DNA from: an uncultured Acidobacteriota bacterium
GTDB taxonomy: Bacteria; Acidobacteriota; UBA6911; RPQK01; JAJDTT01
Direction: 5' to 3'
Assembly: GCA_951812665.1 (NCBI GenBank)
Contig: CATOST010000002.1
Span: 1 to 64,000 of the forward strand
Length of the DNA: 64,000 nt
Shown here: positions 46,073-55,209 of the stretch, in pieces
Position numbering within the stretch: the stretch's first letter is position 1
How the letters are laid out: every line of letters begins with the position of its first letter
Notes under the pieces: model-generated
Databases searched by the model: none
Told to the model about the DNA's origin: nothing
Seen by the model: only the letters and a program-made list of their open reading frames with translations
Program-made: the position numbers and the translations under genes

Positions 46073-46860
46073 GAGTCGTTCCCCTCGGTTGTCGGTCTCA
46101 AGTTCCTGTTTCGTTCAACCTCATCGTAGCGGCCGAGCAGATCGTTCCAACGGATGGAGATCAGACCTTGCAAGAGTCCGAGGCCGTCTCTGAGGAGATG
46201 GATCTTGCTTTCGGAGTGGTGGCGCCAGATGACTCCGACCTCTCGAGCCGCCAGTTCCGCCTTGCGGGCAAGATAAAGGATTTCCACGTCGAAGGCATAG
46301 CTCTGCAGCCGCTGTTTCCGGAAAAGGACCCGGCATGATTCCAGTTCGAACAGCTTGAATCCGCACTGCGTGTCCCGGTACGGCAATCCGGTCACGGCTC
46401 TCATGGCCAGGTTGAAGATCTTTCCGGCCGTCTCTCGGAAGATGCTTTGACGCTTTTGGATCTGGGCGTCCGTCAAGCCCCTCGATCCAAACGCAATCTC
46501 GTGCCCTCCGCGAGCCATTTCCCGTTCCAGCTTGGCGAACTCCTCGATAGGAGTGCTCAGATCGGCATCGGTGAGGAGAGCGTACGTCCCCTGGGCGGCG
46601 AGCATGCCACGCCGCACACTGTAGCCCTTGCCCCGATTGGCCCCGTTCTCCAGGATCCGGAGACATTCTTCCCGTCCTCGGGCCCGCAGCGCCGAAATGG
46701 CTGTGCGGACGGTACCATCGGACGAACCATCGTCTACGACCACCAGTTCGAAGGGGATGCTGCGGCCCTCCAGGTAGGTGATGATCCTCCCGAGGCTGAC
46801 TCCCAGCCGATTCTCCTCGTTGTATGCGGGGATGATGACGGAGAGGACGACGGGCCTCAT
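46069..46860 (-). CDS. Family 2 glycosyltransferase (dolichyl-phosphate glucose/mannose synthase-like)
   Basis: A 263-residue GT-A enzyme. It shows [15 protein letters not shown]-like [64 protein letters not shown] with the metal-binding DAD, and [10 protein letters not shown]. This fits polyprenyl-phosphate sugar transferases that charge a lipid carrier at the inner membrane; no membrane helix is visible, so it is the soluble or peripheral type. ATG 46860 overlaps the gltX stop (ATGA); GTG 46878 is an alternative. Confidence 0.87.
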   Translation of the reverse strand: MRPVVLSVIIPAYNEENRLGVSLGRIITYLEGRSIPFELVVVDDGSSDGTVRTAISALRARGREECLRILENGANRGKGYSVRRGMLAAQGTYALLTDADLSTPIEEFAKLEREMARGGHEIAFGSRGLTDAQIQKRQSIFRETAGKIFNLAMRAVTGLPYRDTQCGFKLFELESCRVLFRKQRLQSYAFDVEILYLARKAELAAREVGVIWRHHSESKIHLLRDGLGLLQGLISIRWNDLLGRYDEVERNRNLRPTTEGNDS

Positions 46861-48299
46861 GGGAGGAGTTTCAGACACCTGTTGAGGCGCTCGACGACTC
46901 TTTGCCGGCCCAGCGTCGCGATCACGTCGAAGATTCCAGGAGAGGCGGTGCGCCCCGTCAATGCCACGCGCACGGCCCCAAAGAAGACTCCGATCTTGAA
47001 GCCGGAGTCCTTGGCGGTTCTCCGGAGCACCGCCTCCACGTTCTCCAGGTTGAACTCCTCGAGTTGGTCATATTCGTTGGCCAGGGTTTCCAGCCAGCTC
47101 CGGAGTCGAGAACGTTTCTCCGGGTCCGCCAGGGAAAAGTGGCGCGTCACTGCCTTGGATTCGTAATCAAAACGGTCGGTCAGGAAAGGAGTCGCCATCT
47201 CGGGAAAGTCCGAAAGCCGGTTCAATCGGCTTTTGAGCAGCGTGATGACCGGGAGTAGTTGGTCGTCATTTCCCCGGCCCTGCCGGAATCCGGAGCGCTC
47301 GAGGAAAGGTTGCAGGTGCCGGACCAGATCGTGGCTGCTCGAGCTGGCCAGATAGCGGGAGTTCATCCAGTCCAACTTCCGCCGATCGAAGACCGCATTG
47401 GCCTTGTTGACCCGGTCCAGACCAAAGCTCTTCACCAACTCGCCGTTGGAGAAGAGTTCGCGGTCGTCGCCCGGAGACCATCCGAGGAGCGCCAGATAGT
47501 TGCACAGCGCCGCGGGATGAATTCCATGTTCCCGGTATTCGAGCACCGACTCGGCCCCGTTTCTTTTGCTCAGCCGTTTCTTGTCAGGACCCAGAATCAG
47601 CGGCAGGTGGGCATAGACGGGCGCCTGGTTGCCGAGAGCATCATGCAGCAGGATCTGCTTCGGAGTATTGGAAAGATGGTCTGCTCCCCGGATTACGTGG
47701 GAAATACCCATCTCCCAATCGTCGGTCACCACGCTGAGGTGGTAAGTCGGGCTTCCGTCGGATCGGAGGAGCGTGAAGTCCTCGATGTTCTCGGTGGAGA
47801 GCGATACCTTCCCGTAGACTTGATCCTGGAAGACGATCTGCCGGCGCCCCGGAACCCGGAAGCGGAGGGTATGGGATGCTCCCGCCGCGACCCGCGACCG
47901 GGCTCGATGCGAGGCTCGATCCCGGCATCCGTGGTCCCGCCAGATCCGGCCTGCCGACCGGGACTTGAGCGAGAGAGCCTGAATTTCTTCCGGGGGGCAG
48001 AAGCAGGCGTAGGCATGGTCACCCTGGAAGGCTCTTCCGGCCGTTTCCCGGTACAGATCCGAACGCTGCGACTGGTAGTAAGGACCCTGGTCCCAGTCCA
48101 GACCCAGCCAGCGCAGACCTTCCATAATTCCGTGCGCCATTTCCTGACTGGAACGCTGGGCGTCCGTATCTTCGATCCGCAAAATGAAGGTTCCCTGCTT
48201 CTTTCTGGCGAGGAGCCAGTTGAAGAGGGCGGTCCGAGCGCCACCGAGGTGAAGGAACCCGGTTGGACTCGGGGCGAAACGGACCCGGACGCGACTCAT
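46857..48299 (-). CDS. gltX: Glutamyl-tRNA synthetase
   Basis: Class I synthetase charging tRNA-Glu, and probably tRNA-Gln since gatCA is present. The 480-residue protein has VRFAPSPTGFLHLGGARTALFNWL (HIGH-like), RIEDTDAQRS, TYHLSVVTDDWEMGISHVIRGADHLSNTPKQILL and the KMSKS-like DKKRLSKRNGA. The C-terminal anticodon-binding part is present. It heads the four-gene minus-strand operon. Confidence 0.96.
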   Translation of the reverse strand: MSRVRVRFAPSPTGFLHLGGARTALFNWLLARKKQGTFILRIEDTDAQRSSQEMAHGIMEGLRWLGLDWDQGPYYQSQRSDLYRETAGRAFQGDHAYACFCPPEEIQALSLKSRSAGRIWRDHGCRDRASHRARSRVAAGASHTLRFRVPGRRQIVFQDQVYGKVSLSTENIEDFTLLRSDGSPTYHLSVVTDDWEMGISHVIRGADHLSNTPKQILLHDALGNQAPVYAHLPLILGPDKKRLSKRNGAESVLEYREHGIHPAALCNYLALLGWSPGDDRELFSNGELVKSFGLDRVNKANAVFDRRKLDWMNSRYLASSSSHDLVRHLQPFLERSGFRQGRGNDDQLLPVITLLKSRLNRLSDFPEMATPFLTDRFDYESKAVTRHFSLADPEKRSRLRSWLETLANEYDQLEEFNLENVEAVLRRTAKDSGFKIGVFFGAVRVALTGRTASPGIFDVIATLGRQRVVERLNRCLKLLP

Positions 48300-48461
48300 G
48301 GCGTCCGATTATAGCAGTGCCGGCTTTGCCTCCGGACAGGGGAGTTCCCCGGAGCCACGGAGAAGGATGGCACCATCCCATCAGGCCAGGACTGAGGAGT
48401 CGAGGCTGGGATGGTAGAATCTTTATAAGCCGAGTCGTCCGGGACGGAAGTTCGGACCAGC

Positions 48462-48516
48462 ACGGAGATCGTGGATGCAGCGCCGGTCAAATACCACGAT
48501 GACTCTTGCCTTAGGC
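48462..48516 (-). repeat. Degenerate fragment of the family A element
   Basis: Read on the minus strand, GGCAAGAGTCATCGTGGTAT, TTGACCGGCG and CTGCATCC follow the left end of copy 2 (AAAAGTCATCATGGCATTTG, AACGTCCCTGCATC) closely for some 45 bases, then the likeness fades. The gap 48300-48583 upstream of tRNA-Leu holds nothing else that I recognise. Confidence 0.45.
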
Positions 48517-48583
48517 GATTGATCGAGCAGGAGTTGACTTTCGAAGGCTTTTGCATCCAGGTTTCGGTGGGAATGAATTGTGT

Positions 48584-48669
48584 GCCCGGATGGCGGAATT
48601 GGCAGACGCACAGGACTTAAAATCCTGAGGAGGTTCACCTCCGTGTGGGTTCGAGTCCCACTCCGGGCA
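48584..48669 (+). tRNA. tRNA-Leu (anticodon UAA)
   Basis: An 86-nt type II tRNA. Acceptor stem GCCCGGA (48584-48590) pairs with TCCGGGC (48662-48668), discriminator A at 48669. The anticodon stem CAGGA/TCCTG closes the loop CTTAAAA with TAA at 48618-48620. A long variable arm (GAGGAGGTTCACCTCC) and the T-arm GTGGGTTCGAGTCCCAC are standard. CCA is not encoded. Confidence 0.97.
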
Positions 48670-48740
48670 TTCTCCCAATATGTCCGCCTCGATGGAGGCC
48701 CGATCCAACCCAGGCCCGGTTTCCCAAACCGGACAGCCGA

Positions 48741-49907
48741 TCAGTCGCGGTAGAAATCGTATACGGCTTCGCAGACGCGCCGCTGCTGTGCTCGCGTCAG
48801 CTCGGGAAAGATGGGCAGCGAGATGACGTCGTGGCCTGCCGTCTCGGACGCCGGCAGGCTGCCTGGAGTGTACCCCAGGCTGGAGAAGGCCCTCTGGAGA
48901 TGGAGCGGGACCGGATAGTAGACGGCGTTTCCGATTCCCCGGCCGGCCAGTCGCTTGGCGAGTTGGTCACGGTGCGGAGCCCGCAACGTATAGACGTTGT
49001 AGACGTGGCGGCTGCGGCGGGACCCTGATGGTGTCTGGACGGGAGCTTCTTCGAGCCATCGGTCATAACGGCGGGCGAGGGCTCGCCGTCGGGAATTCCA
49101 CTCCTCCAGCGAAGCCAGCTTGACCTCGAGGATGGCCGCCTGGAGGGTGTCCATCCGGCTGTTGAACCCAACAACGTCGGCTCGGTGCTTGCGGCGGCTT
49201 CCCTGGTTCCGGAGCAGAGTCAGTCGCTCGGCGAGATCGGGATTGTCGGTGACGACCATCCCACCGTCGCCGAAAGCCCCCAGATTCTTGGTGGGGAAGA
49301 AACTGAGACAGCCGGCGTCCCCCAAGGAGCCAACCACGGCATCGCGGTACCGGGCTCCCACCGCCTGTGCACAGTCCTCGATGACCCTCAGGCCCCGCGC
49401 CGCCGCCAAGTCCCGAATCGGGGCCATTTCCGCCGGTTGCCCATAGAGGTGAACGGGAAGGATCGCCCGGGTGCTGGAGGTGATGGCGGATTCGATCCGG
49501 TCGGGATCCAGGTTGAAGCTCGCGGGATCGATGTCGGTGAACACCGGGGTTGCGCCGCAACGGACGATGGTGCTGGCCGTCGCCACGAAACTGAAGGGGG
49601 TCGTGATCACCTCGTCGCCGGGGCCAATGCCCAGAGCCGACAGGGTCAGCCGCAGGGCGTCGGTCCCTGATGCCACCGCGACGGCGAAACGGCGCTCGCA
49701 GTAACGCGCCATCCGCTCCTCCAGCCGAACCACAGCCGGTCCCAGGATAAACGCACCCGAGTCCAGGACTTCGCGAATGGCGGCCGTGATCTGCGGTTGC
49801 AGCAGGCGGGTCTGCTGCTTCAGATCCAGCAGTGGCACCGGTTCTTGCGGGCGGCCGTCAAGAGGGGGCGGGCTCGACTTTGAGGCGGTCCGGAAGGGGC
49901 TGCTCAT
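48741..49907 (-). CDS. DegT/DnrJ/EryC1/StrS-family sugar aminotransferase
   Basis: A 388-residue PLP enzyme that aminates keto-sugars of nucleotide sugars. VPLLDLKQQTRLLQPQITAAI, GVASGTDALRLTL-like VAVASGTDALRLTLSALG, GDEVITTPFSFVATAS, PVHLYGQPAEM, IEDCAQAVGARY and the PLP-lysine segment SFFPTKNLGAFGDGGM define the family. The QTR start and VSGTDA region are like WbpE/ArnB relatives. It overlaps the epimerase gene by 50 bases, forming a two-gene surface-sugar unit. Confidence 0.92.
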   Translation of the reverse strand: MSSPFRTASKSSPPPLDGRPQEPVPLLDLKQQTRLLQPQITAAIREVLDSGAFILGPAVVRLEERMARYCERRFAVAVASGTDALRLTLSALGIGPGDEVITTPFSFVATASTIVRCGATPVFTDIDPASFNLDPDRIESAITSSTRAILPVHLYGQPAEMAPIRDLAAARGLRVIEDCAQAVGARYRDAVVGSLGDAGCLSFFPTKNLGAFGDGGMVVTDNPDLAERLTLLRNQGSRRKHRADVVGFNSRMDTLQAAILEVKLASLEEWNSRRRALARRYDRWLEEAPVQTPSGSRRSRHVYNVYTLRAPHRDQLAKRLAGRGIGNAVYYPVPLHLQRAFSSLGYTPGSLPASETAGHDVISLPIFPELTRAQQRRVCEAVYDFYRD

Positions 49908-50874
49908 GGTCTCTTACTGCTATCAGTATCTGGTCCAGAGTCCGGGTCGATCTCCAGCCCACAAGAGCCTGAATTCTGGAAAGATCGGGGACCCGGCGCT
50001 GCATGTCCTCGAAGCCCTTCCCGTAGGCATCGGAGTAGGAAATATGGACGATGGGTGAAGAGGATTCGGTCAATATCTTGACCCGCCGGGCGAGCTGGTT
50101 GATGGAAACCTCCTGATCGTTGCCGACATTGAATACGCTTCCGGTTGCGTCGGGACTCGAGGCCAAGAGGATGAGAGCCTCGGCGGCATCTCTGACGTCG
50201 CAGAAGCATCTGGTCTGGGAGCCGTCCCCGTAGACCGTGATGGGCTCTCCGGAAAGAGCCTGCCGGATGAATCGGGGCACTACCATGCCGTAGCGTCCCC
50301 GTTGCCTCGGTCCGACGGTATTGAAGAGCCTGAAGACGGCGACGTCGAGGTCGTATTGACGTTGGTAGGCCAAGCCCAGAAACTCGTCGATCATCTTGCT
50401 GGCCCCGTAGGCCCAACGGCTCTTCTGGGTTCCCCCCAGCAGCAGATCGTCTTCCTCGCTGAACGGGATCTTCACCCCCTTGCCGTAGACCTCGGAAGTA
50501 CTCGCCAGCAGAACCCGGCAGCGATAGCGGAGGGCGGCCTTGAGAATGGCCTCGGTGCCCATGATGTTGGTCTCGATGGTGTGGACGGGATCCTGCACAA
50601 TGAGCTGGACACCCACGGCCGCCGCAAAATGGAGTATGACGTCGGAGGTGGAGGCAAGACGATCCATCACGATCTCATCCGTGATGCTGGCCCGAACGAA
50701 CTGGAATCGCGGGTGGTCCAGCAGCTGCGTGATGTTGGAGAGGCGTCCCGTGGACAGGTTGTCCACGACGACGACCCGGTCTCCCCGCGCAATCAGAGCG
50801 TCCGCCACATGGGAACCGATGAAGCCGGCCCCGCCGGTGATGAGGAATCTGGATGTCCGCAAGCCCGACCTCAC
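49858..50874 (-). CDS. NAD-dependent sugar-nucleotide epimerase/dehydratase
   Basis: A 338-residue extended short-chain dehydrogenase. FLITGGAGFIGSHVADALIARG is the NAD-binding motif, DNLSTGR follows, ASTSEVYGKG supplies the catalytic serine/threonine, and YGASK is the YxxxK pair. RLFNTVGPRQRGRYGMVVPRF is typical of UDP-glucose/GlcNAc epimerases and dTDP/UDP decarboxylases. Start GTG 50874 puts the fold at residue 8; TTG 50919 would add 15 residues. Exact product is not decided. Confidence 0.88.
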   Translation of the reverse strand: MRSGLRTSRFLITGGAGFIGSHVADALIARGDRVVVVDNLSTGRLSNITQLLDHPRFQFVRASITDEIVMDRLASTSDVILHFAAAVGVQLIVQDPVHTIETNIMGTEAILKAALRYRCRVLLASTSEVYGKGVKIPFSEEDDLLLGGTQKSRWAYGASKMIDEFLGLAYQRQYDLDVAVFRLFNTVGPRQRGRYGMVVPRFIRQALSGEPITVYGDGSQTRCFCDVRDAAEALILLASSPDATGSVFNVGNDQEVSINQLARRVKILTESSSPIVHISYSDAYGKGFEDMQRRVPDLSRIQALVGWRSTRTLDQILIAVRDHEQPLPDRLKVEPAPS

Positions 50875-50949
50875 GCCTGTTGGGACCGCCTCAGGAATAC
50901 GGCACGGCCCCAGGTTCAATTCTCGGGCCCAGTCTACTACGAGCGGTCG

Positions 50950-52506
50950 TCAGGAGACGAACTGGAGAGAGTAGAGGGCCGCCGCCCGCATCGCCAGCCG
51001 CAACCGGACCGGCTTGCCTTCCAACTGGGCGACTTGGCCGCCGCGCCAGCGCAACTCCTGGCGCCCGCTCTCCAGCAATGGAATCGACTGCTCCAGGGAG
51101 AAGCCTTCGATGCTCCCTCCCGACGGATCCACCAGCGCCCCCCGGACCTCGCATTCGTCGAAGTTGCGATAGCTCTTGGGAGGTTCCATGGCCAGTGATG
51201 CATCGATGTCCAGCATTAGTTTGGAGCCGGTAAAGGTGAAGGGACGGGTCAGGATCGAGCCTTGGAAAGGGCCGGCCAGCAGACCCAGCCATCGATCTTC
51301 AGGAAGTGTCGCCAGAGCCACCGATATGGTGTTCTTGGAGCCCAGCCTGCTCGGACGGTAGCTGTGGGCTCCACTGTAGGCGCCGTAGTAGATCCAGATC
51401 TTTCCATCGTGAAAAATGGGTCCGGAAGGGGACATGTAGCCGGCATCGTAGCTCCCGATCTCACCCCGGCCCAGAAACGGGACTTTCCGATCCACCCAGC
51501 TCCAGTGGAACCCGTCGCGGCTGGTCATCAGGAAGATATCCCACACCTGCTCGTGGGTCTCGTGCATCCAGAGAAAACCCACATAGATGCCTGCAGTCAC
51601 ACCGGCGGTAAAGCACATGTATTGATAATCGACCCGGTCGTGCCGGTCCGGCGCCAACATGATGCGGGTGGGAGTCCAGTGGATGAAATCGTCACTCTCA
51701 GAATAGCCGATGGTGCGGATATGCCGGTGGACGCCGTTGCCGTGTATCTCCATGGCCAACGTATGGCCGGGTCGAGGATACAGGACATGTTTTTTTCGAA
51801 GCGGGTCCCAGCCCATCAGGGTGGGAGCGTCGCCCAGGTTGGGTCCGTGGCGGATCACCGGGTTCCCGGGCCAGGGATTCCAGTGCAGGCCGTCGGGAGA
51901 AAAGGCCACGGCGGCGCCTCCGGTGTGGTTGGGAATGGGACCCTCCTGTTCGCCCAAGGCCTTGTAGCGCCGCTGGGGATCGGGATCATGGGGGTCCTTG
52001 ATGACGTTGAAATAGTTGGGATCCCCAAAATTGGCCATGATGTTGTTCCGCCTGGATCCCTGGAAGTCGTAGCTGCCCAGTTCAGGTTTCTCCCAGGTGT
52101 AGCCGTCTGGGGAGACGGCATAGCACCAGAGGCGGCTTCCATTCCGGAAACCCCACGGCAGGTACCACATCTTGAAGATCTGTTCCTGTTCGTCATAGAG
52201 GACGTTTTGGCCAAAGATTTGAACTCCGCGAAAATATCCGGCGACATCCCCCATTTCCCAGGGCCGATCCCGCTGCAGGACAGGATTTCCCGGATACTTC
52301 CAGGGACGGCACATGAAGCGGGAGATCCGGTTCTCCTCCTCGGTCAGCCAATCGTCCAGAAAGAGCTGCTTTCGTCCCGCCAGATTCAGGATTCCGGGTC
52401 GTGGCCGGGATGCCGGCTCCAACCCCTGTCCAACCGCCGGCTGAGCCGTCCCCAGAGCGGCGGCGGACAGACCCAAGGATGTTTTTACGAAATCTCTTCT
52501 CTTCAT
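50950..52506 (-). CDS. Tat-exported beta-propeller protein, glycosidase-like
   Basis: A 518-residue secreted protein. The start MKRRDFVKTSLGLSAAALGTAQPAVG is a twin-arginine signal (RRDFVK). The mature part has repeated blade-like motifs such as YAVSPDGYTWEKPELG, VAFSPDGLHWNPWPGNP, TIGYSESDDFIHWTPTRIML and MTSRDGFHWSWVDRKVPF, typical of five-bladed propellers of GH32/GH43/GH130-like proteins. Such proteins are abundant in bacteria that use complex glycans. Catalytic residues cannot be assigned by eye. ATG 52506 is chosen over 52560 because it gives a normal Tat start. Confidence 0.82.
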   Translation of the reverse strand: MKRRDFVKTSLGLSAAALGTAQPAVGQGLEPASRPRPGILNLAGRKQLFLDDWLTEEENRISRFMCRPWKYPGNPVLQRDRPWEMGDVAGYFRGVQIFGQNVLYDEQEQIFKMWYLPWGFRNGSRLWCYAVSPDGYTWEKPELGSYDFQGSRRNNIMANFGDPNYFNVIKDPHDPDPQRRYKALGEQEGPIPNHTGGAAVAFSPDGLHWNPWPGNPVIRHGPNLGDAPTLMGWDPLRKKHVLYPRPGHTLAMEIHGNGVHRHIRTIGYSESDDFIHWTPTRIMLAPDRHDRVDYQYMCFTAGVTAGIYVGFLWMHETHEQVWDIFLMTSRDGFHWSWVDRKVPFLGRGEIGSYDAGYMSPSGPIFHDGKIWIYYGAYSGAHSYRPSRLGSKNTISVALATLPEDRWLGLLAGPFQGSILTRPFTFTGSKLMLDIDASLAMEPPKSYRNFDECEVRGALVDPSGGSIEGFSLEQSIPLLESGRQELRWRGGQVAQLEGKPVRLRLAMRAAALYSLQFVS

Positions 52507-52632
52507 CCTGATTTTCCTGGCAGGGTGTCTTGCAGAGGCGTTCTCGATCGGCTTAAGCAAAGGTCTATGCTATTCTTGGCCCGATGATCGCGAGGCCGTT
52601 GTCCCGGAAACCGGCGGCCGCGGTCCCCGGAT

Positions 52633-54090
52633 ATGATGTGGAAGATGATCACACGGGTCTTCTGGATCGCTCTCCTATCGTTCACCTCCTCCATCGCCTC
52701 CAGTCCCCGCGAATCTGATCGATTAACCTTGGTCGATGCGATCGAGAAGGGAGATGTCGAGACCTTCGAGAGACTAATTGGAGCCGTCGCCGACGTCAAT
52801 TCCACCGACGAGCGAGGCCGGTCTCTGCTGCTGGTCGCGGTGGACCGAGGTGACCTGAACGCCATCTGGACCTTGTTGCTCCGGGGTGCCGATCCGAATC
52901 TGACTGATGGCAGCGGCAGGACCCCGATATTGGTGGCGGCGGAACGGGGAGATGCCACGATCACCCAGGCGCTTCTGTCCAAGGGGGCGACCACGACGGT
53001 CGAAGATCGGCAGCAGCGGCGGCCACTCCAATTGGCTGCGGAAGGCGGGGCCTCGTCCACCGTCCAGGCCTTGCTGGCAGCGGGCGCCGACGCGAACAAT
53101 GGTGGCCCTCGGCGCACGACACCCTTGTTGGGCGCAGCCGAGACCGGCGATGCATCTACGGTTCGAGCCCTGCTCGCAGCGGGCGCCGATGTCAAGGCTC
53201 GCAACGGCCGGAGGGAGACTGCACTTCATCTCGCTTCCTCCCGCGGGGATCCGGCCATGATGCAGGCTCTCCTGACGGCGGGCGGTGATCCCAATGCTCT
53301 GGACGGTGCCGGTCGGACTCCCCTCATGATCGCAGCGGCCAGCGGCGAGGGGGCCGTTCTCCACTCCTTGATCCAGGCGGGAGCCGATTTTGGGAAGAAA
53401 GACAGAGAGGGAAGAACCCCCCTTCTATTGGCGGTGGAAATGGGGGATGTCATTTCGGTCCAATCCCTGTTGGCGGCCGGCGCCGACGCCAACGTGCCGG
53501 ACCGAAACCGGAATACCCCCCTTCTGGAGTCCGCCCGCAGGGGCTTCATCGTCGCGGCCCAGGCTTTGCTGGCGGCCGGCGCCGACGTCAACGCCCGGAG
53601 CAAGAAAAAGGATCGAGCCTTGCTCCTGGCAATTGAGAAAGGCTACACGCCGCTTGGATTGTCCCTGCTCAACCAACCGGACATCGAGGTCAATTTCAAG
53701 GACAAGCATGGACTCACGCCTCTCATGTGGGCCTGCGTGGCGGGACGCACGTCCCTGGTCAGGGCTCTGATCGCCCGCCGCGCCAAGGTGAATGAGAAAG
53801 ACAACAGCGGACAGACGCCCCTGATGTGGGCGGCGGCCGGGAAGTACGCCGAACTGGTTCAGGTACTTCTGGATGCGGGCGCGGACGTCAACAAGCGGGC
53901 CGAACATCGGATGACGGCACTCATGGTCGCCGCCAGCAAGGATGATCCGGCTACGGTGGAGGCGTTGGCGGCGGCCGGCGCCAAGCTGCACGCACGGGCC
54001 GAGAATGGACAGACGGCCATGATGATGGCCGCGCAACGGGGCCATGTCGCCGCCGTCCGGGCGCTGAAACAGGCCGGCGCCAAAAAGTAG
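52633..54090 (+). CDS. Exported ankyrin-repeat protein
   Basis: A 485-residue protein with a Sec signal-like start (MITRVFWIALLSFTSSIAS) followed by about 13 consecutive ankyrin repeats. Typical units are GRTPLMIAAASGEGAVLHSLIQAGADFGKKD and GQTPLMWAAAGKYAELVQVLLDAGADVNKRA. No other domain is visible and the last repeat runs to the C-terminus. The two short methionines MMWKM make the exact start (52633, 52636 or 52645) uncertain. Probably a periplasmic or outer-surface binding protein; partner unknown. It is divergent from the Tat protein. Confidence 0.88.
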   Translation: MMWKMITRVFWIALLSFTSSIASSPRESDRLTLVDAIEKGDVETFERLIGAVADVNSTDERGRSLLLVAVDRGDLNAIWTLLLRGADPNLTDGSGRTPILVAAERGDATITQALLSKGATTTVEDRQQRRPLQLAAEGGASSTVQALLAAGADANNGGPRRTTPLLGAAETGDASTVRALLAAGADVKARNGRRETALHLASSRGDPAMMQALLTAGGDPNALDGAGRTPLMIAAASGEGAVLHSLIQAGADFGKKDREGRTPLLLAVEMGDVISVQSLLAAGADANVPDRNRNTPLLESARRGFIVAAQALLAAGADVNARSKKKDRALLLAIEKGYTPLGLSLLNQPDIEVNFKDKHGLTPLMWACVAGRTSLVRALIARRAKVNEKDNSGQTPLMWAAAGKYAELVQVLLDAGADVNKRAEHRMTALMVAASKDDPATVEALAAAGAKLHARAENGQTAMMMAAQRGHVAAVRALKQAGAKK

Positions 54091-54119
54091 GCAGTCTGGC
54101 AAGACTCGTTACGTCGGGG

Positions 54120-54656
54120 TCACTTTGCCGAGTTGGCGGCCCGGTAGTCTTCGATGAATCGATCCACGGACTGGGCGGCCACTTGGGCCAGAACCCCGAC
54201 CGAGTCGGCCGAAACCGCACCGACACGACACCCGGTGGCCCAGGTGGTGGCAGCCACGGCGACGGCTGGGAGACGCTCCAGTTTCACCGTCTGATTCAGT
54301 TGCAGGTCCACGGCGTAGACGTACAGGTCTCTGCTCTTCACGGCGTTGACGTTCAGATAGAGGTACGGCGCTCCCGCGGCGATGGTCCACTGGTCCTCCA
54401 TCAGAACCCGGACGCCGGCATCCCACAGCCGCTGGACCACTCTCTCCTCGATGGCGTCCTTGGACAGGCCGTCCTCCACCGCCTCGGGCCGGAGTTCCTC
54501 CACCACCACGTGAACGCCGGTCAGTCCTCGCAACGTGTCTCGAGCCACTGCGTGAGGAGTCGACGAGACGGCCTCCTGACCCAGCAGGCCACCCCAACCA
54601 AGAAGCAGAGCGCCCGCCGCGGTTGTCGTTCCTCCAAGGCGTCCTGTTCGATGCAT
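54120..54656 (-). CDS. Predicted exported protein of unknown function
   Basis: A 178-residue protein with an N-terminal signal (TTTAAGALLLGWGGLLGQEAV) and a compact domain including LTGVHVVVEELRPEAVEDGLSKDAIEERVVQRLWDAGVRVL, APYLYLNVNAVKSRDLYVYAVDLQLNQTVKL and CRVGAVSADSVGVLAQVAAQSVDRFIEDYRAANS. The pattern is like a small lipoprotein-assembly or flagellar-type alpha/beta fold, but I cannot name it. ATG 54656 is chosen. It ends 30 bases from the ankyrin gene, convergent with it, and follows the ferredoxin gene by about 25 bases. Confidence 0.75.
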   Translation of the reverse strand: MHRTGRLGGTTTAAGALLLGWGGLLGQEAVSSTPHAVARDTLRGLTGVHVVVEELRPEAVEDGLSKDAIEERVVQRLWDAGVRVLMEDQWTIAAGAPYLYLNVNAVKSRDLYVYAVDLQLNQTVKLERLPAVAVAATTWATGCRVGAVSADSVGVLAQVAAQSVDRFIEDYRAANSAK

Positions 54657-54681
54657 GCTTTCTGCTCCGTTCCTCAGCGCA

Positions 54682-55092
54682 TCAGCCCGGGTCCAGGGCG
54701 TGCTCGATGATGAGATGCTCTCGGACCGGACGCCCACTGACCAGGTGTTCCCGGATGATTCGTTCCAGAACGGGAGGATCGCAACGCCGGTACCAGGCTC
54801 CCTCCGGGTAGACCACAGCCATGGGACCGTCCATGCAGATCCTGAGGCAGTCGGCCTTGGTGCGGCAGATGCCCCCCTGCTCCGAGAGTCCCAACTCCTT
54901 GAGACGCCGCTTCAGGTATTGCCAAGCCTCCAAGGTCCGCTGACGGTCAGCGCATTTGGGCTTGGCCTGGTCACAGCAGAGAAAGATATGGCGCCTGCAG
55001 ACCGGCACCCCCAGGGCTTCGGCCACCTTTTTCTGCCGGTCCAACTGATCCTTGTCCAGTACCGGCGTCTCGGTTGCGGTCTCGTTGCTCAT
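54682..55092 (-). CDS. Thioredoxin-like 2Fe-2S ferredoxin
   Basis: A 136-residue protein with [15 protein letters not shown], then [44 protein letters not shown]. The four cysteines in C(x)nC plus C..C arrangement and [13 protein letters not shown] are those of the thioredoxin-fold 2Fe-2S ferredoxins related to NuoE. It probably carries electrons in the cytoplasm. Its redox partner is unknown. Confidence 0.88.
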   Translation of the reverse strand: MSNETATETPVLDKDQLDRQKKVAEALGVPVCRRHIFLCCDQAKPKCADRQRTLEAWQYLKRRLKELGLSEQGGICRTKADCLRICMDGPMAVVYPEGAWYRRCDPPVLERIIREHLVSGRPVREHLIIEHALDPG

Positions 55093-55209
55093 CCAGCGTG
55101 AAGTCTACCGTGAAGAGAACGAGGGAGGGAAGAGGAGCCTTCCCGGAGTCGTCACCGGCCGGGCGTATGATTGGCCGCAGGAGAGGCGAAGCCGGAGTTG
55201 ACGACAAGT

